The translations under genes and the position numbers were made by a program. Shown piece after piece: positions 37,869 through 47,906 of a stretch of 64,000 nucleotides of DNA. Each line of letters begins with the position of its first letter. Position 1 is the stretch's first letter. Origin of the DNA: RHKX01 sp963745755 (lineage in GTDB: Bacteria > Actinomycetota > Thermoleophilia > Solirubrobacterales > 70-9). The DNA lies in the NCBI GenBank assembly GCA_963745755.1, contig CAVUYP010000002.1, positions 310,001-374,000 of the forward strand, read 5' to 3'. The notes beneath the pieces are model-generated. The model was not told the origin of the DNA and made no database searches. It saw only the letters and a program-made list of their open reading frames with translations.

Positions 37869-39697
37869 ATGAGCCGCTTCACCCCGGAGACGATCGAGCG
37901 CGTCCGCGACGCCGCCGACATCGTCGAGATCGTCTCCGCCTACACCGACCTGCGCCGGCAGGGTGAGCGGTTCGTCGGCCTCTGCCCGTTCCACGACGAG
38001 CGGACGCCGTCGTTCTCGGTCAAGCCGCGCGACGGCTTCTACTACTGCTTCGGCTGCGAGGCCGGCGGCGACGCGATCCGCTTCGTCCAGGAGAAGGAGG
38101 GGCTCGCGTTCCCCGACGCCGTCGAGGCGCTCGCCGAGCGCTACGGGGTCGAGATCGAGCGCGAGGCCGAGGACCCGAAGGCCGAGGAGGCGCGCCGCCG
38201 CCGCGGCCGGCTCGGCGAGGCGCTGGAGCGCGTCGCCGCCTTCTACGAGGCCTACCTCTGGGAGTCGCCGAAGGCGCCGAAGGCGCGGACCTACCTGATC
38301 GAGGAGCGGGGGCTCGGCGAGGAGGTCCTGCGCAGCTTCGGCGTCGGCTTCGCCCCGAGCGCCTGGGACTCGGTGCTGACCCGCGGCCAGCGCGCCGGCT
38401 ACTCGGTCGACGAGCTGCTCGCCGCCGGCCTGATCCAGCGCTCGCAGAAGACCCCGGGCGGCCACTACGACCGCTTCCGCGCCCGGATCACCTTCCCGGT
38501 CCGCGACCATCGCGGCCGCGTCGTCGGCTTCGGTGCCCGCGGCATGGGACCCGACGCCAAGCCGAAGTACCTGAACTCGCCCGAGAGCGAGGTCTACCGC
38601 AAGAGCCGCACGCTCTACGGGATCGACCGCGCCCGCGGGCCGATCGCCCGCGGTGGCCGTGCGGTCGTCGTCGAGGGCTACACCGACGTGATCGCGCTGC
38701 ACGGGGCCGGCGTCGAGGAGGCGGTCGCGGTGATGGGGACGGCGATCACGCCCGAGCAGCTGAAGCTGCTCGGCGGCTACGCCGAGGAGGTCGTGCTCGC
38801 CCTCGATGCCGACCGGGCCGGCCGCGAGGCGATGCTGCGGGCGCAGCGCGTCGCCGGCAGCGGCCGCCTGCGGCTGCTCGTCGCGGCGATGCCGGAGGGC
38901 GAGGATCCGGCCGACATGATGGGTACCGAGGAGGGGTCGAACCGCCTCCGGGCGCTGCTCGCCGACGCCGTCGACCTCGCCGTCTTCCACGTCCGGGCGA
39001 TCCTCGCCGACGCCGACCTGTCGAGCCCGCCGGGCCGGGACCGGGCGCTCGACGAGGTCGCTCCGGTGCTCGTCGCGATGGGGGAGACGATCACCCGCCA
39101 GGAGATGGTCCGCGAGGTCGCCGACCGCCTCGACGCGCGCGCCGGAGCTGATCGCCCACCGGATGAAGACCGGCGCCAAGGCTCCCGCCGCCGCCCGTCC
39201 GGCCTCGATCGGCGGCGACGGCGCCGACGGTGGATCGACGCCGCGACGTCGCGGCCGCGGCGCGAGCCGACCCAGGAGGAGCGTCGCGAAGCGATGATGC
39301 TGACGCTCTGCATGGACGCGCCCGAGCCCGCCGCCGCCTACCTCGAGCGGCTCGGCCCCGACCACTTCACGTCACCGATCCTGCGTTCGGTCTTCGAGCG
39401 GATCCGCGAGCATCCCGCCGATCCGCTCGACGGGCTCGGCGATTCCGACGCGGCGCTGATCAACGCGATATCAGGCTGCGGGCGATCGATCACGAGCCGG
39501 CGACGAAGCAGGACCTCGAGTTCCGGTGGCTGCTGCTCGAGCGCGACCGGCTCGATCGCAGCCTCCGCCATACCGAGGGGTTGAGCCAGGCCGAGATCGT
39601 CGCGATGCAGAAGCAGCGCGGCCGAGTCGCCACCGGCATCGCGAAGGTCGAGCGGCTCGGCATCGGCGGGGCGGTTCCCGGCCCCGCGGCGCGCTAA
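37869..39697 (+). CDS. dnaG: DNA primase (frameshifted)
   Basis: About 609 residues. The N-terminal zinc-ribbon CPFHDERTPSFSV ... YYCFGCEAGGD (CHCC type) is followed by the TOPRIM catalytic core (VVVEGYTDVIAL, VLALDADRAGREA), then the C-terminal DnaB-interaction region (RREAMMLTLCMDAPEP onward). It makes primers for replication. Up to three +1 shifts lie in 39140-39250 and the frame changes again near 39472. The correct end (QAEIVAMQKQRGRVATGI ... PGPAAR) stops at 39695-39697. Confidence 0.92.
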
Positions 39698-39759
39698 CTT
39701 AGGGCCTGCGCCGACGGCCACGGCACCGGCCCGGCGATACCCGACAGGGGAGCACACGC

Positions 39760-41887
39760 ATGGAAAGTCACCGAGCACACCCGCCGCGCCCGAGTCCTCT
39801 TCGACGAGGCTCACTCCGAGGCGTGGTCGATCCGCAGCGACGTCGCCGAGCGGATGCAGGCAGCCCATCCGGCCGACGCCTCGCTCGCCGCCGCCGCCGC
39901 CGCGCTCGGGCGCCGCGACTTCGAGGTCGCCGCCAACGCCGCGGCGCCGCTCGATGCAGACCGTGCTCGGCGGCACCGATGTGCTCGTCATCGCCCATCC
40001 ATCCGAGCCGCGCTGGGAGTCGACGACCGGCGTCGGCGAACCGCGGCTGACCGGGGCCGAGATCGAGGCGATCGTCGCCTGGGTCGAGTCCGGCGGCGGG
40101 CTGATCGTGCTCGGCGAGACCGAGCAGGAGAAGTACGGCAACAACCTCAACGAGCTGCTCGCCCGCTTCGGCGTCGAGATCGAGAACGCGACCGTCCAGG
40201 ACTACGAGCATCACCGCGGCGACGCGCCGAGCTGGATCCTCGCCAACCTCGTCGACTCCGGCGGCAGCGGCGCCGACCCGCTCGCCGGCATCGAACGAGG
40301 CCTGCTTCTACCGTGCCGGCACGCTGGCGCTCGGCAACGGCGGCCGGATCCTCGCCCGCGCCTTCCCGAGCGCGTCGGCGCCCGACGCGCCGCTGGCGGC
40401 GGTGACGAGCCACGGCGACGGCCGCGTCGTCGTCCTCGCCGACTCCGATCTGTTCGGCGACGACTGCATCGGCGCCCTCGACCATGAGGCGTTCTGGGTC
40501 AACCTCGTCTACTTCGCCGCCGAGCCCGCCTTCGCGGCGGGCGGCGCCGCGGTCGAATCGGCGGCCGCCGCCGACCCGGCCTGGCCGCGCCTGCGCGACG
40601 CCGTCGAGGAGCTCCGCGTCCACGAGGCGCCGGACGGCTCGATCGACCCGAGCGGCGCCGAGGAGCCGCGCCTGCAGCGAGCTCGTCGCCGAGATCAAGT
40701 CGTCGGTGACGGCGCTGGCGCCGCACTTCCCGCACCAGGCGGCCTACTTCGAGGCGCTCGCCGGCGACCTCGACGCCTGGGTCGGATCCGGCTTCGGCAA
40801 GCCCGACTTCATGGCCTCGACCGAGGCCTTCCGGCCCGAGCAGGAACGCCGCGACGGCATCGAGCACCTCGTCGTCTTCCCGATGTACAAGCAGAACGGC
40901 TCGCCCGACACCTGCTTCGAGGCGCTGATCGTCCGGGTGCCCTGGCCGCGCTGGGCGGTCGAGCTCGAGAGCCGCTACGACAACGCCAAGTTCCTGCCGG
41001 TCGAGTTCGTCGACTACACGTCCGGATACGACTCGGAGTGCGCGGTGCTGTTCCCGGAGACGTTCTCGGTCGCCGAGCGGCCGCCCGCCTACTTCGGCGC
41101 GATCTTCTGCGATCGCGAGGCCGAGCGCTTCCGCCGCGTCGGCGGCAGCGCCGCCGAGGTCCTCAGGCTCAACCTGCCGCCGGACGCCGCCTGCCTGCTC
41201 GCCTCGCCGGAGCTGTCCCGCGACGCCTACATCGCCTGGGACCTGATCCACGATCGCACGCACATGCGCGGCGACCTGCCCTTCGACCCGTTCATGATCC
41301 GCCAGCGCAGTCCCTACTGGATGTATTCGCTGGAGGAGCTGCGCTGCGACCTGACCGCGTTCGGCGAGGCCGTCAAGCTCGAGGCGGAGGGCTTCGCGCT
41401 CGCCCGCCACGTCCAGTACGCGATCCTCTTCGACCGCCTGTTCCGCTTCCCGCTGACCGGCAACCGGGTCCGCAACTACGACGGCCTCGGCGGCCAGCTG
41501 CTGTTCGCCTTCCTCCATCACGAGGGCTACCTGCACTGGACCGACAACCGGCTCGTGATCGAGTGGGGGAGGGTCGCCGAGGGCGTCGGCCGGCTCAAGG
41601 AGCTCGTCGGCGAGCTCTACCACTCCGGCATCGACCGCTCGAAGCTCGGCCAGTGGATCGCCGCCCACGACCTCGTCGCGACCTACGTGCCGCCGGCCGA
41701 GAGCTCGGTCTGGGCCGTCGATCGCCGCGACCTGCCCGAGGTCGAGGAGCCGAAGCAGCTCGTCGACCTCGTCCGCGACGACGAGTTCCCACTGAGCCTC
41801 TTCTACACGCAGCTGGCGCCGAAGCTCCAGCCGGCCCTCGAGGGCCGGCCGTCGCGTCAGCCCGTCGCGGCCGGGGCGGCCGCCTGA
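39760..41887 (+). CDS. DUF6421 protein with N-terminal glutamine-amidotransferase-like domain (frameshifted)
   Basis: About 705 residues in joined frames. Residues about 1-255 look like a class I amidotransferase-like (ThuA/DUF4350-like) domain: RARVLFDEAHSEAWSIR, GTDVLVIAHPSEPRWES, GGGLIVLGETEQEKYGN, DGRVVVLADSDLFGDD. No Cys nucleophile is obvious. From about residue 270 it is DUF6421, an actinobacterial family of unknown function: HLVVFPMYKQNGSPDTCFEA, LFPETFSVAERPPAYFGAIF, DLIHDRTHMRGDLPFDPFMI, EELRCDLTAFGEAVKLEAEG. The HDRTH and E-x3-D motifs look like metal ligands. The junction (40402-40680) is one open frame, so the fusion is real. +1 shifts near 39766, 39955, 40305 and 40675. It overlaps the SDR start by one base. 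Confidence 0.78.
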
Positions 41888-42597
41888 TGGCCGCGCTCGA
41901 CGGCCGCGTGATCGCGGTCGCCGGCGTCGGCGGCGGGCTCGGCCCCGCCGTCGTCGAGCGGCTCGCCGCCGACGGAGCGATCCTGGCCCTCGCCGACATC
42001 GGCGTCGAGCGGATCGAGGCGGCGGTCGAGCCGTTCGGGATCGACGCGGAGCGGCTCGACATGCAGGCGGTCGACCTGCTCGACGCCGACGCCGCCGTCG
42101 CCTGGTGCGAATCGCTTCAGGAGCGCTTCGGCAGGGTCGACGGGCTGCTCCATCTCGTCGGCGGCTGGCGCGGCGGCGATCCGATCGAGAGCTTCGACAT
42201 GGCCGACTACGAATGGCTGCACGACCTGCTCGTGCGGACGGTTCAGACCGCGACCCGCGCCTTCCACGGCGCGCTGACGGCGAGCGAGCACGGCCGCTTC
42301 GCGATCGTCTCCTCGACCCAGGCGCAGGCGCCGGACGGCAACAACGCCGCCTACGCGGCGACCAAGGCGGCGGCCGAATCGTGGACGCTGGCGCTCGCCG
42401 ACTCGTTCGCCGGCTCGAAGGCGACGGCCAACGTCGTCGTCATCAACGCGATCCTCACCAAGGGCATGCGGGAGCGGAACCCCGACAAGGAGTATCCGTC
42501 GTTCACGCCGGCCGAGCAGATCGCCGACGCGCTCGCCTACCTCTGCTCCGACGCGGCCGGCCGGATGAACGGCCAGCGCCTCGAGCTGCACCCGTGA
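41887..42597 (+). CDS. SDR oxidoreductase coupled to the DUF6421 gene
   Basis: 236 residues; the ATG overlaps the upstream TGA (ATGA type), implying tight translational coupling. Glycine-rich cofactor motif GVGGGLGPAVVERL, HLVGGW in place of NNAG, catalytic Ser in IVSSTQAQ, and YAATKAA for Tyr/Lys. The acidic residue after beta-2 (LADIG) suggests NAD preference. The substrate is unknown. In streptomycetes I recall the same order DUF6421-SDR-aldolase, so the enzyme pair probably belongs to one pathway. Confidence 0.85.
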   Translation: MAALDGRVIAVAGVGGGLGPAVVERLAADGAILALADIGVERIEAAVEPFGIDAERLDMQAVDLLDADAAVAWCESLQERFGRVDGLLHLVGGWRGGDPIESFDMADYEWLHDLLVRTVQTATRAFHGALTASEHGRFAIVSSTQAQAPDGNNAAYAATKAAAESWTLALADSFAGSKATANVVVINAILTKGMRERNPDKEYPSFTPAEQIADALAYLCSDAAGRMNGQRLELHP

Positions 42598-43652
42598 GCC
42601 GCGCCGATCCGCGCGGCTTCGCCTCCGACAACCACTCGGGGGCCCATCCCGAGGTGCTGGAGGCGATCGCCCGCGCCAACGTCGACCACGCCGGCTCCTA
42701 CGGCGAGGACGCCTGGACGGAACGTTTCGACGACCTGATTCGCGACCATTTCGGCCCCGAGGCGGTCGGCTTCCCGGTCTTCAACGGAACCGCCGCCAAC
42801 GTGCTGGCGATCGACGCGGTGACGAGGCCGCACGAGGCGGTGATCTGCGCCGAGGGCGCCCATATCGACGTCGACGAATGCGGAGCTCCGGAGCGCTGGG
42901 CCGGCGTCAAGCTGCTCAAGGCCGAGACCGAGCACGGCAAGCTGACCGCGGCCGGCCTGCGGGCGTGGGAGCCGCGGCGCGGCGACCAGCACCACAACCA
43001 GCCGCGCCTCGTCTCGGTCGCCGAGTCGACCGAGGTCGGCACCGTCTACGCCGTCGAGGAGCTGCGCTCGCTCGCCGACGAGGCGCACGGCATGGGGATG
43101 CTGATGCACGTCGACGGCGCCCGCCTCGCCAACGCCGCGGCCGCGCTCGGCGTGCCGCTCGGGACGCTGGCGGTCGGCGTCGAGGCCGATGTCGTCTCGC
43201 TCGGCGCCACCAAGAACGGCGGCCTGGTCGGCGACGCCGTCGTCTTCCTCGATCCCGGCCTCGGCCGCGACTTCGAGTTTCTCCGCAAGCAGGGAATGCA
43301 GCTGGCCTCGAAGATGCGCTTCCTCAGCGCCCAGTTCGAGGCGTTGCTCGGCCCCGGCGAGCTCTGGCGCCGCAACGCCGAGTCGGCAAACGCGATGGCC
43401 GCCCGGCTCGGCGCCGGGGTCGAGGGCGTCGCCGGCGTCGAGCTCGTCCACCCGGTCGAGGCAAACGGCGTCTTCGCGAGGCTTTCCCGCCCGGCCATCG
43501 ACGGCCTCCTCGCCGAGCTCCCCGGCGATCACCCCTTCTACGTCTGGGACGAGGACGAGAACATCGTGCGCTGGATGTGCTCCTGGGACACGAGCGCCGC
43601 GGACGTGGACGAGCTGATCGCCGCGGTTCGGGCGTCGGCGAACTCTCTGTAA
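42594..43652 (+). CDS. Threonine aldolase-like PLP enzyme (beta-eliminating lyase family)
   Basis: 352 residues, GTG overlapping the SDR stop. Fold type I PLP enzyme: FASDNHSGAHPEVLEAI at the start, HVDGARLANAAAALGV with the PLP-binding Asp, and the Schiff-base Lys in SLGATKNGGLVGDA. Low-specificity threonine aldolases split threonine into glycine and acetaldehyde. The third member of the DUF6421 unit. Unbroken by frameshifts. Confidence 0.9.
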   Translation: MSRADPRGFASDNHSGAHPEVLEAIARANVDHAGSYGEDAWTERFDDLIRDHFGPEAVGFPVFNGTAANVLAIDAVTRPHEAVICAEGAHIDVDECGAPERWAGVKLLKAETEHGKLTAAGLRAWEPRRGDQHHNQPRLVSVAESTEVGTVYAVEELRSLADEAHGMGMLMHVDGARLANAAAALGVPLGTLAVGVEADVVSLGATKNGGLVGDAVVFLDPGLGRDFEFLRKQGMQLASKMRFLSAQFEALLGPGELWRRNAESANAMAARLGAGVEGVAGVELVHPVEANGVFARLSRPAIDGLLAELPGDHPFYVWDEDENIVRWMCSWDTSAADVDELIAAVRASANSL

Positions 43653-43697
43653 CCTGACGCCTCCTGCGAGGCCGTCCCGGCGGCCGCGCAGACTCGA

Positions 43698-43769
43698 TCC
43701 GGGGTAGCTCAATGGCAGAGCGATCGGCTGTTAACCGATAGGTTGAGGGTTCGAGTCCCTCCCCCGGAG
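43698..43769 (+). tRNA. tRNA-Asn (GTT)
   Basis: The acceptor TCCGGGG pairs with CCCCGGA; the D arm is GCTC-AATGGCA-GAGC; the anticodon stem ATCGG/CCGAT has loop CTGTTAA, giving anticodon GTT; the T arm is GAGGG-TTCGAGT-CCCTC; the discriminator is G. CCA is not encoded. Confidence 0.95.
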
Positions 43770-43910
43770 CTGCTGGACCGCATGGATCGAGAGCGACGGC
43801 TCAACCTGTTGATCGTCGCCATTGCCCTCGTCGCGGTCGTCGCGATCCCGTACCTGGACTGGGCCGGCCTCGGCCGTCGTCGCGGTCGGCGACCGCGCCT
43901 CGTCGCGAGC

Positions 43911-43945
43911 TTGCAGAAATCCCTCAATGGGTTGGATTTCTGCAA
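43911..43945. terminator. Perfect 12-bp hairpin between tRNA-Asn and a convergent gene
   Basis: TTGCAGAAATCC and GGATTTCTGCAA are exact inverted copies with an 11-base loop. There is no T-run. It may terminate both the tRNA transcript and the convergent glycosyltransferase. The AT-richer composition differs from the surroundings, and a short membrane-like ORF (43782 onward, LLIVAIALVAVVAIPYL) lies just upstream without a ribosome site. Confidence 0.6.
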
Positions 43946-43963
43946 CCTCGGCGCAGACGGCGC

Positions 43964-45132
43964 TCAGATGATGCCCTCGACGGCCGCCGCCGCCCGCTCG
44001 GCGCCGTCCCGCGCCCACTCGCTGCGGCCGATCGCTCGGCCCGCGCGCCGGTAGCGGTCGTCGTCGAGCAGCGCCCGGACCGCCCAGCGGATCGTCGCGG
44101 CGCGACGCAGCCGGCCGGGAACGGTCAGCCCGGCGCCGGTCCAGGCGACGCGCTCGGCGTTCTCGGCCATGTCGCCGGCCGACGGTGAGATCAGCAGCGG
44201 CCGGCCGAGCGCCAGCGCTCGGGCGAGGGTGCCGTGACCGCCGTGGCAGACGACGATGTCGGCGGCCGTCATCGCCTGCGAGTAGGAGAGCCAGTCGACC
44301 AGCAGGCCGTTGGCGGGGACCGCGATCGACCGTTCTGGTCGGTGGCCGTTGGTCGTCGCGAGGACCCGCACCGCCTCGCCGGCGAGGCCGTCGAAGCAGC
44401 GCCGGATCAGATCGCAGCCGGGGTCCTGGGCGGTGCTGCTGGCGACGAGGACGAGCGGGTCGTCGCCGGGCGGCAGGTCGACGTCGGGGTGGGGCAGCTC
44501 GAACTCGAGCGGTCCGGTGACGACGACCTCCGGAGGCCAGGTCCGCGGGTACTCGAGCTGCGGGAACGTCGCGACGATCGCGAGCCGATCGCTGATGCCG
44601 CCGTGGAAGTGCTCCTGCGGGGGCAGCCCGATCCGCGCCCGCGTCTCGTTCAGCTCGCGGCGACCGATCCGCAGCCCGGTCTCGAGGATCGGCTCGCCGC
44701 CGTCCAGGCGCGGCGGCCCAATCCGGTCCGCGGCGGCGCCATCCCGACTCCGAAGAACGGCATCCCGGGCTCGTGGACGGGGTACAGGTGCGGGATCAGC
44801 GTCGCCCGCGGGACGCCGCGCAGCTCGGCGGCCAGCGACGGAGCGAGGGTGAGGATGTCGCTGACGACGACCTCCGGGCGGAAGCGATCGAGCAGCGGCA
44901 TCATCGCCAGCGCCGCCTCGCCGGCGCCCGCCGCCTCGCCCGGCCGCGGCGGCGGGAAGACGACGTACTCCTCGGCGGCGGCGAAGCTCAGCCCGAGCGC
45001 CTCGATCGGCTGCCGCCAGCGCTCCCAGGTCTGCACGACGACGTCGTGACCGCGCCCGGCCAGCGCCCGGCCCAGCGCGATCGCCGGGAACGCGTGGCCG
45101 GCATCGCCGAACGCCGCGACCAGCGCCCTCAC
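43964..45132 (-). CDS. UGT/MGT-type glycosyltransferase (frameshifted)
   Basis: About 389 residues, GT-B fold. The N-terminus ALVAAFGDAGHAFPAIALGR is the acceptor domain, and the C-terminal nucleotide-sugar domain has the family signature VVCHGGHGTLARALALGRP and SAGDMAENAERV. Such enzymes glycosylate lipids, macrolides or other small molecules. A frame change near 44710 separates the halves (after GLGRRAWTA). A GTG at 45132 gives the standard N-terminus. Confidence 0.83.
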
Positions 45133-45212
45133 GAGCCAGCCTGCAATCGACGTCCCGGCAGCGGCCGGCCCGCTTGCCGGCGGCGCGGCGGCGCGCCATC
45201 CTCGTTGCACCG

Positions 45213-45669
45213 ATGCTCCGCCGTCGCAACAAGAGGCCGCGCAACGCCTGCCTGCGCCTGCGGGCGGCGGTCGATGCGATGCCCCGCCACGCCCGCGAGG
45301 CGATGCTCCGCGGCATCGCCGGCAACACGATCATCGTCGGCGCCTACACCGACCCCGCCAGCGGCGGCATCTGCCCGATGCTGGCGGCGCACCGCAACGG
45401 CGGCCGCGTCAGCCTCGCCAGCTTCGCGCGCAGCTGGGACCGCTACACCGATGCCGACCGGCCGCGCCCGGCGACGAAGCGCGAGATCCGCACCCTCGTC
45501 GCCCTGCTCGAGGGCAGCCTCGTCGACGAGGTCGAGCTGCCTGCCGCTGCTCCCGAGCGGACGAGGGCGCCGGTCCGGCCCCGGGTCACCGTTCCGGATC
45601 CGCCGTGTCCGCCGCGCTCGCGACGCCGGCGAGGCCGCCGAGGCGCCGCAGCCGATCGGCGTCGCGTAG
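45213..45669 (+). CDS. Conserved hypothetical actinobacterial protein (probably frameshifted at the end)
   Basis: About 150 residues. A basic start (LRRRNKRPRNACLRLRAAVD), then AMLRGIAGNTIIVGAYTDP, GICPMLAAHRNGGRV, FARSWDRYTDADRPRPATKR and EIRTLVALLEGSLV. Similar proteins occur across actinobacteria; I know no function. A +1 shift near 45590 would give the short tail ending at 45667-45669; without it the frame runs through the antisense of the SDR gene, which is unlikely. It is divergent from the glycosyltransferase and convergent with the SDR. Confidence 0.6.
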
Positions 45670-45686
45670 ATCGATCCCCGCGGCCC

Positions 45687-46421
45687 TCAGGTCGCGAGCG
45701 ACGACGGGTCGCCGGGGCGGGTGAAGACGATCTCGGGGATCAGGCAGTAGCGCGACGTGCGCAGCAGCAGCCGCACCGTCTCGGCGAGATCCTGCGGCTG
45801 GATCATCTCCTCCGGCTTCACCTGCCCCTGCACCCACTCGGTCATCGGCGTGTCGACGAACGCCGGGCAGAGGGCGGTGACCTGGATGCCGGCCTGGCCG
45901 ACCTCCATCTGCGTCGCCTGGCTGAGCCCGATGACGCCGGCCTTCGTCGCCGAGTAGACCGCCAGCCAGCCCTGGCCGCCCTTGCCGGCGATCGAGGCGG
46001 TGTTGACGACCAGCGCCTTGCCGTGCTCGGCGCCGGCGACGCGCAGCAGCGGCATCGCCTCGCGCATCGCGATCACGTAGGAGCGCAGGTTGACGTCGAG
46101 CTGCATGTCCATCTTCTTGGTGTCGACCTCGTCGATCGCGCTGCCGATCCCGACGCCGGCGTTGTTGACGAGCACGTCGAGGCGGCCGCAGCGCTCCCGG
46201 TGGCCGTCGATCAGCGCCTTCAGCTCGTCCTCGGAGGCGACGTTGGCCGGCGCCGGGGTGACATCGAGCCCGTCGGCGGTGAGGCTCGCCGCCGCCGCCT
46301 CGAGCTTGTCGGGGCGGCGGGCGGAGATCGTCACCGCGTAGCCGTCCTCGGCCAGGGCGCGGCTGATCGCCAGGCCGATGCCGCTCGATCCCCCGGTCAC
46401 CAGTGCTGCTCGGTCCGCCAC
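45687..46421 (-). CDS. SDR family oxidoreductase
   Basis: 244 residues, GTG start preceded by AGGAGGAG. Classical SDR: TGGSSGIGLAISRAL, SARRP after beta-2 (the Arg suggests NADP), NNAGVGIGSA, active-site Ser in VNTASIAG and Tyr/Lys in YSATKAG. The C-terminus FTRPGDPSSLAT is variable. The substrate is unknown. Confidence 0.9.
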   Translation of the reverse strand: MADRAALVTGGSSGIGLAISRALAEDGYAVTISARRPDKLEAAAASLTADGLDVTPAPANVASEDELKALIDGHRERCGRLDVLVNNAGVGIGSAIDEVDTKKMDMQLDVNLRSYVIAMREAMPLLRVAGAEHGKALVVNTASIAGKGGQGWLAVYSATKAGVIGLSQATQMEVGQAGIQVTALCPAFVDTPMTEWVQGQVKPEEMIQPQDLAETVRLLLRTSRYCLIPEIVFTRPGDPSSLAT

Positions 46422-46498
46422 GCTCTCTCCTCCTCGTTCGCTGTCGCCGGGAGCCTAACCGTCGAGTAAACGGGCCGGCTTCTCTAGGATGAGCCGCC

Positions 46499-47502
46499 GT
46501 GCCCGACCTTCCCCGACCCCGAACCCTCACCCTGCTCGCCCTGCCGCTGACGCTGGCCCTGCTCGCCGGCTGCGGCGGCGACTCCTCCGCGGATTCCTCG
46601 GCGAGCGCCGCGCCGAGCGCCGATCAGTTCCCCGCCACCGACGGCCAGACGCTCCAGCAGCTCGCCGCCGCCGGCTCGTCGAGCGACCTCGTCGTCGCCC
46701 CGACCCAGCAGGTCTTCAGCGAGGGCAAGAACCGCTACGGCTTCGGCGTCTTCACGGTCAACCACGGCAACGTCTCCGACGCCGACGTCGCGATCTACGC
46801 GGCGAAGCCGAACGGCAAGGCCGAGGGCCCCTACCCGGCCACCGTCCATTCGCTCGAGACGCCGGCGGCGTTCGCCTCGCAGACGACCTCCCAGGACCCC
46901 GACGCCGCCAAGTACGTCTACACCTCCGAGGTCGACCTGCCGAGCAAGGGCGAGTGGCAGATCATGGCGATGTTCCGCGAGGGCGACGGCTCCTACAGCT
47001 ACGTCCGGGTCCCGAGCGCCGTGGTCGGCAAGTCGGCCAACGTCCCGAACGTCGGCGACGAGGCGCCGATGATGCACACGCCGACGGCCGACGACGTCGG
47101 CGGCGATCTGACCAAGATCGACACCCGCCAGCCGCCGAGCTCGATGCACGCCGTCGACTACGCCGACGCGCTCGGCAAGAAGCCGATCGTCCTCGTCTTC
47201 GCGACGCCGGCGCTCTGCACGAGCCGGGTCTGCGGCCCGTCGTCGACATCGCCGAGGAGGTCAAGAACGAGCGCCCCGACGATGCCGACTACATCCACAT
47301 GGAGATCTACACCGACAACGACCCGAACAAGGGCCCGCGCGAGCAGGTGCAGACATTCAACCTGCCGTCGGAGCCGTGGCTGTTCGTGATCGACGCCGAC
47401 GGCAAGATCTCGACGAGGATCGAGGGCGCGTTCAGCAAGCAGGAGCTCGAGGACGCGATCGACAAGGCCGACGCCGCCTCCGGCATCCAGCCCTCCTCCT
47501 GA
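46499..47502 (+). CDS. Thioredoxin-like lipoprotein (frameshifted)
   Basis: About 334 residues, GTG start. Lipoprotein signal with lipobox LLAGC (residues about 21-25), then Gly/Ser/Asp spacer and a beta-sandwich-like domain (RYGFGVFTVNHGNVSDADVA). The C-terminal thioredoxin-fold domain has a C-x4-C motif (CTSRVC) in place of C-x2-C, and PWLFVIDADGKISTRIEG carries the cis-Pro side. One base appears missing near 47235, just after CGP; the rest (VVDIAEEVKNE...) continues in the next frame. An extracytoplasmic redox or metallochaperone role is likely. Confidence 0.82.
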
Positions 47503-47514
47503 CCGGCGCCGTCC

Positions 47515-47856
47515 TCAGCGCCGCGGCGTCCGCCGCCCGCGCTTTCCGGCCGGCCGCTTACCGCGGCTCTCGAGCTTGCGGCGTCCCGACTCGCGGGCGC
47601 TGACCGCCTTGACCCGGTTCAGACCGGGCTCGAGGATCCGCTGCGCGCAGCCGCGGTGCCAGTGCCGGTGCTCGGTGCCGCCGAGCTTCATGACCGTCTG
47701 CGCGACGACGTGGTCTTCGCCGATCTCGACGTCGCCGTAACAGCCGGGGCAGGTGTACTGCTTCTGCGCGATCCCGCGGATCAGCCAGACCTCGTCACCG
47801 TCAGCCGAGATGCCGAGGAGGCTCTGGCGTGAGTTCGGCAGGCCCGACCCGCTCAT
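47515..47856 (-). CDS. Small zinc-ribbon-like protein
   Basis: 113 residues. TCPGCYGDVEIGEDHVV is a CxxC knuckle and HRHWHRGCAQR supplies more Cys/His ligands, so one zinc site of mixed type is likely. The C-terminus is very basic (RRKLESRGKRPAGKRGRR), suggesting nucleic-acid or ribosome contact. Proteins with this pattern are common in actinobacteria; the function is unknown. Confidence 0.7.
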   Translation of the reverse strand: MSGSGLPNSRQSLLGISADGDEVWLIRGIAQKQYTCPGCYGDVEIGEDHVVAQTVMKLGGTEHRHWHRGCAQRILEPGLNRVKAVSARESGRRKLESRGKRPAGKRGRRTPRR

Positions 47857-47906
47857 CCGCGTGCCCCGCGCCGCTCGCCGATTTCGCTGCTAGTCACTTC
47901 GCCTCC

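Noticed and set aside
43709..43945. Minus-strand frame ending GGGTRTLNLSVNSRSLCH
   Set aside because: This is the antisense translation of tRNA-Asn, another common false protein.
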